Shown: one piece after another, positions 7,886 to 14,782 of the stretch | How positions within the stretch are numbered: the stretch's first letter is position 1 | Layout of the letters: each line of letters opens with the position of its first letter | Origin: Couchioplanes caeruleus | GTDB taxonomy: Bacteria > Actinomycetota > Actinomycetes > Mycobacteriales > Micromonosporaceae | DNA length: 64,000 nt | NCBI RefSeq assembly: GCF_003751945.1 | Contig: NZ_RJKL01000001.1 | Coordinates: 1,364,001 to 1,428,000 of the forward strand | Direction: 5' to 3' | Made by a program: the position numbers and the translations under genes | Notes under the pieces: model-generated | The model's input: only the letters and a program-made list of their open reading frames with translations | Told to the model about the DNA's origin: nothing | Database searches by the model: none

Positions 7886-9643
7886 ATGAGCGAAAACCCG
7901 AGCGCCGGCCCCTGTTGTGGCACCGCCCGAGCCGCTGCCGCGGCCGACGCCTGCTGCGACCCTGCCGCGAAGAGCGAAGCGGTGGCCTCCGGCGCCGGCT
8001 GCTGCGGCCCCGCCTCGGCCCCGGCCGCCGAGGCACCGGCCGCCGAGGCACCGGCCGCCGAGGCACCGGTGTCGAGCGGCGACTGCTGCGCCACGACCGT
8101 CACATCACTGGCTACTGATGTAAACGTGCGGGCCGCGCCCCTCGACGACGGCGAGTCGGCGCTGCCGGTCGTGGTGATCGGTGCCGGGCCCGTCGGCCTG
8201 GCCGCCGCCGCGCACCTGCATGAGCGCGGCCTGCCGTTCCTCGTCCTCGAGGCCGGAGACGAGGTCGCCGCTTCGGTGCGGCAGTGGGGACATGTCGGCA
8301 TCTTCAGCCCCTGGCGCTACGACATCGACGCCGCCGCCCGCCGGTTGCTCGACGCCGCCGGCTGGGCCGCGCCCGCCGACGACGCCCTGCCCACCGGCGC
8401 GCAGCTCGTCGAGGAGTACCTGCAGCCGCTGGCGAAGCTGCCCGCGATCGCTGCGCACCTGCGGCTGGGCGCCCGGGTCGTCGCGATGAGCCGGGTCGGG
8501 GTGGACCGGGTCCGCACCGCCGGCCGCACCGACCTGCCCTTCGTCGTGCGCCTGGCCGACGGCACCGACATCACCGCCGGTGCGGTCATCGACGCCTCCG
8601 GCACCTGGCGCACCCCGAACCCGCTCGGCGTCAACGGGTTGCTCGCCCACGGCGAGGACCAGGCCGCCGACCTCATCGACCACGCCCTGCCCGACATGCT
8701 CGGCGCCGACCGCGACCCGCATGCCGGCCGGCACACCATCGTGGTCGGCGCGGGCCACTCCGCCGCCAACACCCTGCTCGACCTGGCCCGCCTCGCCCGC
8801 ACCGCCCCGGGCACCCGCATCACCTGGGCCGTGCGCGGCGGCTCCGCGCAACGCGCCTTCGGCGGCGAGGACGCCGACCAGTTGCCCGCCCGCGGCGCGC
8901 TCGGCAGCGGCCTGCGGACACTGGTCGACACCGGTGCGGTCACCCTCGTGCAGGGCTTCGGCGTCCACACCGTACGCCGCACCGCAGGCGGCATCACACT
9001 GGTCGCCGCCGACGGGCGCATCCTCACCGGCGACCGGGTGGTGTCCGCGACCGGGTTCCGGCCCGACCACTCGATCGCCGGCGAACTGCGCCTGGATCTC
9101 GACCCGATCCTGGGCTGCACCCGCACCCTGGCCGACCTGATCGACCCGAACGAGCACTCCTGCGGCACCGTCCGCCCGCACGGGCACAAGGAACTGGCCC
9201 ATCCCGAAGCGAACTACTACGCCGTCGGGATGAAGTCCTACGGCCGGGCCCCCACGTTCCTCATGGCCACCGGCTACGAGCAGGTCCGCTCCATCGCCGC
9301 CGCCCTGGCCGGCGACGTCGCCGCCGCCGACGACGTCCGGCTCGACCTGCCCGAGACGGGGGTATGCAGCTCCAGCCTGGTCGCGGACAACGCCGCCCGT
9401 GAGATCGCCGCCCGCTTCGGTCTCGCGCAGGACGTGCCCAGGAAGCTCGCCGCCGCGACCATGGCGCTGCTGCCCACCGCGGCCAGCACCGGCGACGCCG
9501 TCCGCGCCGCCGCTCAGCAGATGGGGCTCGACTCCGAGATCGCCCTGCAGATCGCCGCTCTCACCGACCAGCCCGGCGCGCCGGCCAGCGTCGCAGGACT
9601 GATCAGCCTCACCCCGGCGACCGGCGGCAGTTGCCGCGCGTGA
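7886..9643 (+). CDS. Arsenic-island flavoprotein with four-CC N-terminal extension
   Basis: This 585-residue protein is a flavin-dependent monooxygenase-like oxidoreductase resembling ArsO-type genes of arsenic islands. The FAD motif VVVIGAGPVGLAAAAHL begins near residue 93, and a second nucleotide motif IVVGAGHSAANTLL lies mid-protein. The first 70 residues are unusual: cysteine pairs at 10-11, 23-24, 39-40 and 67-68 are spaced by Ala/Pro-rich sequence with a triple AAEAP repeat. CC pairs bind arsenite in proteins such as ArsD, so this segment may be a metalloid-binding arm. AAGGAG supports the start. The MFS gene overlaps its stop. Its reaction is not known. Confidence 0.82.
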   Translation: MSENPSAGPCCGTARAAAAADACCDPAAKSEAVASGAGCCGPASAPAAEAPAAEAPAAEAPVSSGDCCATTVTSLATDVNVRAAPLDDGESALPVVVIGAGPVGLAAAAHLHERGLPFLVLEAGDEVAASVRQWGHVGIFSPWRYDIDAAARRLLDAAGWAAPADDALPTGAQLVEEYLQPLAKLPAIAAHLRLGARVVAMSRVGVDRVRTAGRTDLPFVVRLADGTDITAGAVIDASGTWRTPNPLGVNGLLAHGEDQAADLIDHALPDMLGADRDPHAGRHTIVVGAGHSAANTLLDLARLARTAPGTRITWAVRGGSAQRAFGGEDADQLPARGALGSGLRTLVDTGAVTLVQGFGVHTVRRTAGGITLVAADGRILTGDRVVSATGFRPDHSIAGELRLDLDPILGCTRTLADLIDPNEHSCGTVRPHGHKELAHPEANYYAVGMKSYGRAPTFLMATGYEQVRSIAAALAGDVAAADDVRLDLPETGVCSSSLVADNAAREIAARFGLAQDVPRKLAAATMALLPTAASTGDAVRAAAQQMGLDSEIALQIAALTDQPGAPASVAGLISLTPATGGSCRA

Positions 9644-10872
9644 GCCCGTCCGCCACCCGTCTCGTGCCCGCCGGCCACCCCGGTGGGCACGAACCCGTGA
9701 CACCCACCCGCAACACCGCCATCGTCGCCGCCCTGGCCATCACCCAGACCATCGGCTACGGCACCCTCTACTACGCCTTCGCCGTCCTGCTCACCCCGCT
9801 GGCCGCCGGCCTGCACACCTCCACCACCGCGGTCACCGGCGCCTTCACCGCCAGCGTCCTGACCGGCGCAGCCCTGGCCGTACCCATCGGGCGCCGGCTC
9901 GATCACCACGGCGGCCGATTCCTCATGACATGCGGCTCGGCCGCCGGTGCCCTGCTGCTGGCCGTGCTGTCGCAGGTGCACCACCTGTGGCAGCTCTACC
10001 TGGTGCAGATCGGCATCGGCGCCGCGGCCGCGGCCAGCCTCTACGAGACCGCGTTCGCCGTCGTCATCGCGGTCACCACCGTCGAGCGCCGCTCCCGCGC
10101 GCTGCTGACCATCACCGTGGTGGCCGGGTTCGCCAGCTCCGTGTTCCTGCCCCTGACCGGATGGCTCACCGACGCCCACGGCTGGCGTACCGCACTACTG
10201 ATCCTCGCCGCCGTGCAAGCGGTGACCGTGCCCCTGCACGCCCTCCTCCTGCGCCGGCCCTCCACACCGGCCGCACCGCACGCCTCAGCAAGGGCTGCGC
10301 CGCAGTCGATACGGGCGGCTCTCGCCGATCGCGGGTTCTGGCTGCTCGCCATCGGCTTCACCGCACACACCACCGCAGTCAGCGCGTTCACCGTCCACCT
10401 CGTCGCCGCCCTCACCTCGTGGGGGCACCGGCCGGCGTTCGCCGCCACCATCGCCGGGCTGCTCGGCGTGCTCTCCGTCGCCGGACGGCTCATCACCACC
10501 GGACTGCAACGCCGTCACCGCACCACCACCGTCACCGCCACCGTGTTCACCCTCCAAGCCGCCGCGGCGCTGCTGCTACCCGTTGTCGGTGCCGGCATCG
10601 GCGGGAGCATCGGTGCGGTCGTCGGCTTCGGACTCGGCTTCGGCGTCGCCACCATCGCCAAACCCCTCCTGCTCACCGAACGCTACGACACCCGCCGCTA
10701 CGCCACCCTCGCCGGCGCCCTCGTCGTCCCGGTGACTCTCGCCAAGGCCGCCGCACCCCTCGCTGCGGCCTACCTGCACACCGCCACCGGCAGTTACGCC
10801 ACGGTGTTCACCGCCATCGCCGTCTGCTGCGCGATCGCCGCCGCCGCGATCGCCGCCGCCACCCGTACGTAG
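9640..10872 (+). CDS. MFS transporter of the arsenic island
   Basis: This protein of about 410 residues is a major facilitator with twelve predicted hydrophobic segments. The loop GRRLDHHGGRFLM between helices 2 and 3 resembles the MFS signature GxxxDrxGrr. The GTG at 9640 overlaps the stop of the flavoprotein gene (GTGA), which suggests coupled translation and a shared task, perhaps export of the arsenical handled by the flavoprotein. A TTG at 9631 and a GTG at 9697 are other possible starts; the last removes a polar lead. No ArsB or Acr3 pump is present in the window, so this may be the island's active exporter. The substrate is inferred. Confidence 0.82.
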   Translation: MSPSATRLVPAGHPGGHEPVTPTRNTAIVAALAITQTIGYGTLYYAFAVLLTPLAAGLHTSTTAVTGAFTASVLTGAALAVPIGRRLDHHGGRFLMTCGSAAGALLLAVLSQVHHLWQLYLVQIGIGAAAAASLYETAFAVVIAVTTVERRSRALLTITVVAGFASSVFLPLTGWLTDAHGWRTALLILAAVQAVTVPLHALLLRRPSTPAAPHASARAAPQSIRAALADRGFWLLAIGFTAHTTAVSAFTVHLVAALTSWGHRPAFAATIAGLLGVLSVAGRLITTGLQRRHRTTTVTATVFTLQAAAALLLPVVGAGIGGSIGAVVGFGLGFGVATIAKPLLLTERYDTRRYATLAGALVVPVTLAKAAAPLAAAYLHTATGSYATVFTAIAVCCAIAAAAIAAATRT

Positions 10873-10985
10873 AGAGCCGCATTCGTGCGGGGCGCGCCGC
10901 CTGCATCGGCCGTTCGGGCGGTCCACTAGCGACGATCGGCTATATCTGTGTGCGGCGATCCTCCGGGGGCGGCTAGGAAGGACGG

Positions 10986-11705
10986 ATGGCTGACGAAGTG
11001 ACCGTTCCGCTGCTGCCCTGCGCGTCCCTCGACGACATCGTTGCCTTCTATGAGGTTCTCGGCTTCCGGACCACGCACCGGCAGCGAAAGCCCAACCCGT
11101 ACGTGGCGGTCCAGCGAGAAGATCTGCATCTGCACTTCTTCGAGATGCCGGGGTTCGATCCGCAGCAGTCCTACGGCTCCTGCCTGGTCCTGACCTCGGA
11201 CACCGGCGAGCTGTACCGGGCGTTCGCGGCCGGTATGCGCGCCGCGTACGGCAAGGTGCTGATTTCCGGAACGCCGCGGATGACCCGACCACGGGCACGG
11301 AAGAACTACGACGGGCTCAGCGGCTTCAGCGTCATCGACCCGGGCGGCAACTGGATCCGCGTCGTGCAGAACGCGGTGGTCGACCGCACGCCTGCGCCCA
11401 CGCCGACCGGGCGGCTCGCCAATGCCTTGGCCAACGCCGTGGTGCAGGGCGACTCCAAGGGGGATCTCCGGCAGGCCGCCCGGATCCTCGACACTGCATT
11501 GTCGCGCCCTGAGGCCGGTGACGACCCGGTCGCGCTCGCGGAGGTCCTCGCCTACCGCGCCGAGGTCGCGATGGCGCTGCACGAGCCGGCCACCGCGGCA
11601 GAAATGCTGGCCCGTATCGATCGCGTCGCGCTGAGCGCCGAGGACACCGAGCGGGCGAAGGCCGCCTTGCAGAGCGCAATCGACACCGCGGTAGCGCTGG
11701 CCTAG
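10986..11705 (+). CDS. VOC (glyoxalase/bleomycin-resistance) protein with helical C-terminal extension
   Basis: This 239-residue protein has an N-terminal VOC domain (residues 1-125: LPCASLDDIVAFYEVLGF, LHLHFFEMPG, FSVIDPGGNWIRVVQ), the fold of bleomycin-binding proteins and small dioxygenases. Residues 135-239 form an Ala-rich helical region with TPR-like spacing (LAEVLAYRAEVAMALHEPA). AGGAAGG lies at a suitable distance before the ATG. Single VOC proteins are usually about 120-130 residues, so the helical half is an addition. It could bind an antibiotic or a partner protein. It lies after the arsenic island with a 113-bp gap and need not be part of it. Confidence 0.8.
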   Translation: MADEVTVPLLPCASLDDIVAFYEVLGFRTTHRQRKPNPYVAVQREDLHLHFFEMPGFDPQQSYGSCLVLTSDTGELYRAFAAGMRAAYGKVLISGTPRMTRPRARKNYDGLSGFSVIDPGGNWIRVVQNAVVDRTPAPTPTGRLANALANAVVQGDSKGDLRQAARILDTALSRPEAGDDPVALAEVLAYRAEVAMALHEPATAAEMLARIDRVALSAEDTERAKAALQSAIDTAVALA

Positions 11706-11780
11706 GAACCGCTTTCCGGCTCATCGTCCGGCGCCTAGGAGATCGGCGGCGAGGATGAGCGTGGCCTGGTAGTCGTCACA

Positions 11781-11819
11781 CGCGTGTGCTGGGCGCCTGC
11801 TCGACGCCCAGCACACGCG
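11781..11819. terminator. Strong bidirectional hairpin terminator
   Basis: A perfect 15-bp stem (CGCGTGTGCTGGGCG paired with CGCCCAGCACACGCG) encloses a nine-base loop. It lies between the stop codons of two convergent genes. It lacks a T-tract, as is common in high-GC actinobacteria, and probably ends transcription from both sides. Confidence 0.75.
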
Positions 11820-11827
11820 CGGCACCG

Positions 11828-12484
11828 TCAGCGCCCCTCGAGGATCTTCTTCATCGTCGCGATCTCGGCCTGCTGATCTGTCATGATCTTCTGGGCGAGG
11901 GTCTTGGCGTCGGGGCTCGACCCCTGCGCCGTTTCCTCCTGAGCCACCTCCACCGCACCCTCGTGATGGGCGATCATCAAGGCGAGAAACTGCTTGTCGA
12001 AGGCTGCTCCTTGGGCGTCCTCCAGCTTGGCCATGTCCTTCTCGGACATCATGCCGGGCATCGAGCCGTGATCCGTGCCGTGTCCGCCCATGCTGGGCAT
12101 GGCGGCGGGCTTGCCCCAGGCGGTCAACCACTGGGTCATGGTGTCGATCTCAGGCTGCTGGGCGGCCCGGACCTTGGTCGCGAGGTCCTTGACCTCGGCG
12201 TCGGAGGCCCGGCCGTCGGCCATCGCGGCCATCTCGATCGCCTGCCGGTGGTGTTCGATCATCGACTGGGCGAACGTCACGTCGGCGTCGTTGGACGGTG
12301 CCGCACCGGCCGCGGCACTGGCCGGAGCATCGCTCGTCGAGCTCGTGCCTCCGTGGTTCATCCCCGTGCCGGAGGACGTGCCGTCTCCGCCACAGGCGGA
12401 CAGCACCAGGGTGGCGGTGACAGCAGCGCCCGCGAGCAGGCCGCGCCGCAGGACGACAGAGGACAGGGCAGAACTTCTCATCAT
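11828..12484 (-). CDS. DUF305 ferritin-like lipoprotein
   Basis: This 218-residue exported protein has a lipoprotein signal with lipobox LSAC (Cys31). It contains a DUF305 domain with two copies of the family motif: FAQSMIEHHRQAIEMA near residue 70 and FLALMIAHHEGAVEVA near residue 165. A His/Met-rich linker (MGGHGTDHGSMPGMM) lies between them. DUF305 proteins often accompany copper-handling genes, and the His/Met segment suggests metal binding at the outer membrane surface. The exact role of the family is not settled. It sits at the border of the metal-related region. Confidence 0.88.
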   Translation of the reverse strand: MMRSSALSSVVLRRGLLAGAAVTATLVLSACGGDGTSSGTGMNHGGTSSTSDAPASAAAGAAPSNDADVTFAQSMIEHHRQAIEMAAMADGRASDAEVKDLATKVRAAQQPEIDTMTQWLTAWGKPAAMPSMGGHGTDHGSMPGMMSEKDMAKLEDAQGAAFDKQFLALMIAHHEGAVEVAQEETAQGSSPDAKTLAQKIMTDQQAEIATMKKILEGR

Positions 12485-12631
12485 GGGTATTGACCTTTCA
12501 AGAGCCGATGACGGTGGTGCGCAGGAACGTCTTCGCGCTCCTTGGCGCGCCCGAGGGCGTGCTATATGCGCTGACGCGCCGGGAAGCCGGTCGCGCAGGC
12601 ATCCCGAACACGACGCGCCGGGTCGTGGACG

Positions 12632-12846
12632 TCACGGCCGTAGGCCCGACAATGTCACCGCCACCAGGCGCTGCACCGCCTCCTCGGCATACCGGCGCAG
12701 GCACGGAGGGCGTGCAGGCAGTAGGCGGCCAGTTCGGTGGCGGACACATCGGTAGGCACGTCTGCAGTACGCGCGGCGTCGTCGATCAGTTCAACGACTC
12801 GACCGTGCCCGGGCGCGCCGGACCTCGGTTCGAAGCTGAAAGACCA
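12632..12846 (-). pseudogene. TetR-family regulator remnant (C-terminal domain)
   Basis: Reading leftward, the frame gives VVELIDDAARTADVPTD and SATELAAYCLHALRACAG, then after a frame change near 12690-12700 EEAVQRLVAVTLSGLRP and a stop at 12632. These strings resemble the C-terminal ligand domain of SbtR-like TetR regulators. An in-frame stop (12847-12849) closes the upstream side and no HTH domain is visible. The internal change can be repaired by one added base. It is a decayed gene, or a gene truncated upstream and damaged by a base error. Confidence 0.5.
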
Positions 12847-12911
12847 TCAGACGCCTCCGGTCGGCACACCGGCTCGCCCACATCGTCACCTCGCCATTAG
12901 ACGATACTTAA

Positions 12912-12945
12912 TGAAAACGATTACCGTTCCGGTCTTCAGGAACGG
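12912..12945 (+). promoter_or_regulatory. Zur-like site followed by a leader hairpin
   Basis: TGAAAACGATTACCG at 12912-12926 matches about 10 of 15 positions of the actinobacterial Zur operator TGAAAATCATTTTCA as I remember it. Overlapping it, CCGTTCC (12924-12930) and GGAACGG (12939-12945) form a 7-bp hairpin with an eight-base loop, partly covering the GGAG before the ATG at 12956. The site would have controlled the ABC-gene relic that follows. Confidence 0.4.
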
Positions 12946-12955
12946 AGTGTCTTCA

Positions 12956-13274
12956 TGAAGCAGGGGCAACGTCTTTCTCTCGCCGCCGCGCCCGCCGTGG
13001 CGCCAGCGTCGGCTACCGCGGCACACCCGCGCTCACCCACGTCGACATCAACCTCGAGGCCGGGCAGCGCCTCTGGTCCACCCGGTCGAGCGTCGTCACC
13101 GCTCTGACTGCCGCCGCCATACTGGCAAACTCGCTGACGCTGACCCGGCTACTCCCCCGAACCTCACCGGCGCATCCACCCTCGAACGCGCGCCGTGGCA
13201 GTGCGCGCGATGGCGGAACCATCCCCAGAGGCGCCGCAACCAGCCGCCTGAGTCAGCGTCGCGTCGTCACCTAA
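12956..13274 (+). pseudogene. Relic of a metal ABC-importer gene
   Basis: An ATG with a GGAG site begins MKQGQRLSLAAAPAVA, then the frame loses meaning. In another frame, 12996 onward reads GASVGYRGTPALTHVDINLE followed by AGQRL, the typical first strands of an ABC ATPase. It breaks off just where the Walker A motif should come. The rest (SVVTALTAAAILANSLTLTR and beyond) is not recognisable, and a stop falls at 13272-13274. With the Zur-like site upstream, a deleted znuC/znuA-like zinc importer is the best guess. Identity is uncertain. Confidence 0.4.
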
Positions 13275-13306
13275 GCAAATGAAAATCGTTGCTATTAGCG
13301 ACGCTG
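13254..13306 (+). promoter_or_regulatory. Zur-like operator inside an inverted repeat, upstream of the metallophore genes
   Basis: TGAAAATCGTTGCTA at 13280-13294 keeps the whole left half-site of the Zur operator (TGAAAATC) and matches about 11 of 15 positions overall. It is framed by CAGCGTCGC (13254-13262) and GCGACGCTG (13298-13306), a perfect 9-bp inverted repeat. The first gene starts 10 bases later. This suggests zinc-dependent control of the GNAT and nicotianamine-synthase-like genes. Regulator binding is inferred. Confidence 0.5.
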
Positions 13307-13316
13307 GTGAGAAGCT

Positions 13317-13922
13317 ATGGAAAGACTTGATGGGAGAAGTCGAAGTATGTCAAGCCCTCAGAGAACGGGCCTGGTCGAATCCTCGGATTTGAGCGTCGCG
13401 CTTGCCGCGCCGGCAGACCTGGTCGAGGCGGAAACGGTCATGCGGGAGGTGTTACGTACCGACCTCGGCGGATACCGCGCGCAGTGGCATCGAGATCTCG
13501 ACCACCTCGAGGCGGCCTATCTGCGGCGCCCTGGGTGCGCGCTGGTCGTTGCCCGGGACGAGGGTGGCATCGTGGGCACCGCCGCCGTCAAGCCGTGCCT
13601 GCTGGCCACTCCGCCGAATCCGGACTGGCTCGCACGCGAGTACAACCAGCCGGGCGTCTGCCAACTCGTGCGGGTGTGGGTCGCCGCTGGGGCACGTCGC
13701 CGTGGTGTGGGTCGCGCCCTTGCCGAGCGGGCTGTCGGCTGGAGCGTCGGCCCAGGCGGATATCGCCGTGTGTACCTGCACACCGACGCCAGCGTCCCCG
13801 GCGCGGAGGCGTTCTGGCGTTCGCTGCCGACCCGCGAGGTCCACGATGATCGGCCCGATCCGTTCCACACGGTGCACTTCGAGATCGACGTCGACGCGTT
13901 GTTGCGGGTGCCCGGATGCTGA
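13317..13922 (+). CDS. GNAT acetyltransferase in a putative metallophore operon
   Basis: This 201-residue protein is a GNAT-fold N-acyltransferase. The acetyl-CoA loop is visible as VRVWVAAGARRRGVGRALAE (Q/RxxGxG/A), after a beta strand GIVGTAAVKP. The downstream nicotianamine-synthase-like gene starts inside its last codons (seven-base overlap), so the two are co-translated and probably act in one pathway. It may acetylate the metallophore, as protection or to alter metal affinity. The ATG at 13347 has a better ribosome site (GGGAGA, nine bases) than the one at 13317. The substrate is unknown. Confidence 0.82.
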   Translation: MERLDGRSRSMSSPQRTGLVESSDLSVALAAPADLVEAETVMREVLRTDLGGYRAQWHRDLDHLEAAYLRRPGCALVVARDEGGIVGTAAVKPCLLATPPNPDWLAREYNQPGVCQLVRVWVAAGARRRGVGRALAERAVGWSVGPGGYRRVYLHTDASVPGAEAFWRSLPTREVHDDRPDPFHTVHFEIDVDALLRVPGC

Positions 13923-14782
13923 GCGTGTCCGCAGCGCCCGTCCGGGACGTCGATCCGGCCGGTTTGCTTTCCTGCCGCATTCTCAGCCTGTACGAGCGAC
14001 TGCGCGCACAAAGGGATCTTGCCCCGTCGCCTCTGGTCAATGCGCTGTTCGCCGACCTGGTCAACGCCTGCATTTCCGCCGATGCTGGAGAAGTTCAGTC
14101 GGTCCTGTCCGATTCGCGGATCGACGGAGTGCGATCCCACCTGATCCGGCTGTGTGCGCAGGGCGAGTCCCTGCTCGAGGATGCCTGGGCTCGGAGGGCG
14201 CTCGCCGCCGCCGACCCGGGCGCCGAGATCGCCGCGTTCCCGTACCTCGACAACTACGAGCAGTTGGCCCGGCTGGAGCTGCACGCGCTGGCGGCAGCCG
14301 GCCACCAGAGCGAGACCGCCCGCCGGCTCTGTTTTGTCGGCGGCGGTCCGTTGCCACTGAGTGCCATGCTGCTGTGCCGCACTCTGGGGGTCCACGTCAC
14401 GGTCGTGGACCGGGACCGCGAAGCCGTCGAGGTTTCCCGCCGCCTCGTCCATCGGCTCGTCCCGGCGGAGCGGATCAGCGTCGTGTTGGCCGATGCGGCG
14501 TCCCCGTCCGATATGGCGCGCGCGGTCGCCGAGTGCGACGTCGTTGTCGTCGCCGCTCTTGTCGGCACGACCCGGGCGCAGAAGCGGGCGGCGTTGCGAG
14601 CCATCGGCACGTCGGTCGAGCGGGGAACGCACGTCGTCATCCGCAGCGCGGACGGCCTGCGTTCTCTGCTGTACCCCGCGGTCGACATCAGCGACGTACA
14701 TAACGCCGGACTGGTACCGGAGCTCCTCCTGCACCCCCTCGGGGACGTCGTCAACTCGGTGCTCGTGGCTCGGCGCCGCTGA
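13916..14782 (+). CDS. Nicotianamine synthase-like enzyme
   Basis: This 288-residue protein matches the nicotianamine synthase family (NAS, CntL), which transfers aminobutyrate units from S-adenosylmethionine to build metal chelators. Visible motifs are FPYLDNYEQLARLEL at 108-122, the SAM loop CFVGGGPLPLSAMLL at 139-153, VTVVDRDREAVEVS, and the late motif RSADGLRSLLYP at 243-254. Acidic residues of the active site probably lie in GESLLEDAWA (83-92). The length is close to bacterial CntL. No histidine racemase (CntK) or opine dehydrogenase (CntM) is nearby, so the acceptor and product are open. A Zur-like site precedes the pair, suggesting zinc acquisition. Confidence 0.87.
   Translation: MLSVSAAPVRDVDPAGLLSCRILSLYERLRAQRDLAPSPLVNALFADLVNACISADAGEVQSVLSDSRIDGVRSHLIRLCAQGESLLEDAWARRALAAADPGAEIAAFPYLDNYEQLARLELHALAAAGHQSETARRLCFVGGGPLPLSAMLLCRTLGVHVTVVDRDREAVEVSRRLVHRLVPAERISVVLADAASPSDMARAVAECDVVVVAALVGTTRAQKRAALRAIGTSVERGTHVVIRSADGLRSLLYPAVDISDVHNAGLVPELLLHPLGDVVNSVLVARRR

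Noticed and set aside
9640..10872. Naming the MFS gene as a known arsenic pump
   Set aside because: No diagnostic motif distinguishes it from other MFS exporters; only its position suggests arsenic.
12490..12900. A 136-codon plus-strand frame after the DUF305 gene
   Set aside because: It has low-complexity composition, and the minus strand carries recognisable TetR-like sequence there.
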